DNA of 6,064 nucleotides from Collinsella sp. (GTDB lineage Bacteria > Actinomycetota > Coriobacteriia > Coriobacteriales > Coriobacteriaceae). A program made the position numbers and the translations under genes. Every line of letters starts with the position of its first letter. The stretch's first letter is position 1. Below the pieces are notes generated by a model. It was not told where the DNA came from. It worked only from the letters and a program-made list of their open reading frames with translations, and ran no database searches. Where the stretch lies: positions 1 to 6,064 of the forward strand of contig JAIIWC010000075.1 of the NCBI GenBank assembly GCA_022745215.1. The letters are read 5' to 3'. Of the stretch, positions 4,847 through 6,064 are shown piece after piece.

Positions 4847-6064
4847 TTAGCCGTAGATGCGTTGGGGCTGCTCTTCGCCCTTTACGGAGGCTTCGGTCAC
4901 GACGACCTTGGAAACGCCTTCCTCGCTGGGCAGGTCGAACATCGTCTGCTGCAGCACGTCCTCGCAGATGGAACGCAGGCCGCGGGCGCCGGTCTTGCGG
5001 GCGAGCGCCATGCGGGCGATCTCGTGCAGGGCCGCGTCCTCAAACTCAAGGTCGACGTCCTCGAGCTGGAACATCTTGCGGTACTGACGCACCACGGCGT
5101 TCTTGGGCTCGGTGAGGATCGACACCAGGTCGTCCTCGTCGAGCGCCTGCGTCTGGGTGACGACGGGCGTACGACCCACGAACTCGGGGATCATGCCAAA
5201 GGCGTTGAGGTCCTGCGGGAGCACCTGGCGCAGCAGGTCGTTCTCGTCGACCGAGGTGGGGCCGGCGATCTCGGAGTTAAATCCCACGCCCTTGTTGCCC
5301 ACGCGGTCGGCGATGATCTTATCCAGGCCAACAAAGGCACCGCCGCAGATGAACAGGATGTTGGTCGTGTCGATCTGCAGCAGCTCCTGCTGGGGATGCT
5401 TGCGGCCGCCGGTGGGCGGAACGCTTGCCACCGTGCCCTCAAGGATCTTAAGCAGTGCCTGCTGAACGCCCTCGCCCGAGACATCGCGGGTGATGGAGAG
5501 GTTCTCGGCCTTGCGGGCGATCTTGTCGATCTCGTCCACATAAATGATGCCGACCTGCGCGCGCTCAATGTCGCCATCGGCGGCGTTGATGAGCTTGAGC
5601 AGGATGTTCTCCACGTCCTCGCCCACATAGCCGGCCTCGGTGAGTGCGGTAGCGTCGGCGATGGCAAACGGCACCTCGAGGATGCGAGCGAGCGTCTGGG
5701 CGAGCAGGGTCTTACCGGTACCGGTAGGACCGAGCAGCAAAATGTTGGACTTGGCGAGCTCCACCTCGTCCATATCATCGTCGAACTGCGAGCCCATAAC
5801 GTCATCAAAGGCGGACACCGCGGCACCGCCCTCGATCACGCGGCGGTAGTGGTTGTACACGGCAACCGACATGGCGCGCTTGGCGTCCTCCTGGCCCATA
5901 ACATAGGCCGAAAGCTCGTCATAGATCTCGTGCGGCGTCGGCACGTGCGTGATGACCTGACGGTCGTCCTCGAGCTCAAAGCCCTCGGCCTCGGGGTCAA
6001 CGGCGGGCTGCGACGCAGCCTGGCCATGGTCGTTGAGGAAACCCGGCAGCTTACCGTTGCGGGC
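4847..6064 (-). CDS. clpX: ClpX, ATPase subunit of the ClpXP protease (5' end outside window)
   Basis: AAA+ unfoldase that recognises, unfolds and feeds proteins into the ClpP peptidase. The visible part is 405 residues; the reading frame is open to the window edge, so the start and the N-terminal zinc-binding domain are missing. Visible residues 1-40 are an acidic linker before VPTPHEIYDEL (41-51), the usual start of the AAA+ module. Motifs: Walker A GPTGTGKT (112-119), pore-1 loop GYVGED (145-150), Walker B YVDEID (175-180), RKH loop GRKHPQQE (220-227), ClpP-docking VGF (260-262, IGF-type), arginine finger in EFVGR (R298), and sensor-2 GARGLRS (359-365). Nothing essential is missing from the visible part. 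An acidic stretch of about 26 residues (76-101) between NHYRR and ELAKSNILLLGP is about 17 longer than in E. coli. A GTG at 5944 could look like a start but lies inside the domain. Confidence 0.97.
   Translation of the reverse strand, partial: ARNGKLPGFLNDHGQAASQPAVDPEAEGFELEDDRQVITHVPTPHEIYDELSAYVMGQEDAKRAMSVAVYNHYRRVIEGGAAVSAFDDVMGSQFDDDMDEVELAKSNILLLGPTGTGKTLLAQTLARILEVPFAIADATALTEAGYVGEDVENILLKLINAADGDIERAQVGIIYVDEIDKIARKAENLSITRDVSGEGVQQALLKILEGTVASVPPTGGRKHPQQELLQIDTTNILFICGGAFVGLDKIIADRVGNKGVGFNSEIAGPTSVDENDLLRQVLPQDLNAFGMIPEFVGRTPVVTQTQALDEDDLVSILTEPKNAVVRQYRKMFQLEDVDLEFEDAALHEIARMALARKTGARGLRSICEDVLQQTMFDLPSEEGVSKVVVTEASVKGEEQPQRIYG

Overview
The window looks like chromosomal DNA of a high-GC Gram-positive bacterium, most likely a member of the Coriobacteriia such as Collinsella. 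That assignment is inferred from GC-rich codon use, the character of the ClpX, ValRS and FolC proteins, and intergenic DNA full of palindromes; no marker gene confirms it.

Three housekeeping genes lie on the minus strand, so transcription runs right to left. clpX (6064 to 4847, 5' end cut by the window edge) encodes the ATPase of the ClpXP protease. valS (4506 to 1810) encodes valyl-tRNA synthetase. folC (1535 to 192) encodes the folate ligase, dihydrofolate/folylpolyglutamate synthase. They share a direction but not a pathway: proteolysis, translation and one-carbon metabolism. Each pair is separated by 270-340 bp of gene-free DNA, so they are probably not one tight operon. The first 83 bases may hold the last codons of a convergent plus-strand gene, but this is weak.

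The unusual content is between the genes. The clpX-valS gap (4507-4846) holds, in transcription order, a GC-rich terminator-like hairpin (4805-4834), a long palindrome (4717-4798), a possible extended -10 promoter (4690-4698), a hairpin with a perfect 26-bp outer stem (4527-4641), and the valS ribosome binding site. The valS-folC gap (1536-1809) holds another long hairpin (1690-1791), about 95 bp with no recognised element, and an intrinsic terminator (1558-1590) ending only about 20 nt before the folC start codon. A further 25-bp imperfect stem (111-177) follows folC.

The best candidate for something undescribed is that the hairpins on the two sides of valS carry the same core of about 50 bp (1714-1763 and 4561-4611, inverted relative to each other, about 48 of 51 positions identical), while their long outer stems are unrelated in sequence yet each self-complementary. 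A conserved hairpin tip on locus-specific stems suggests a dispersed palindromic element family with an unusual insertion or maintenance mode, or a structured RNA family.
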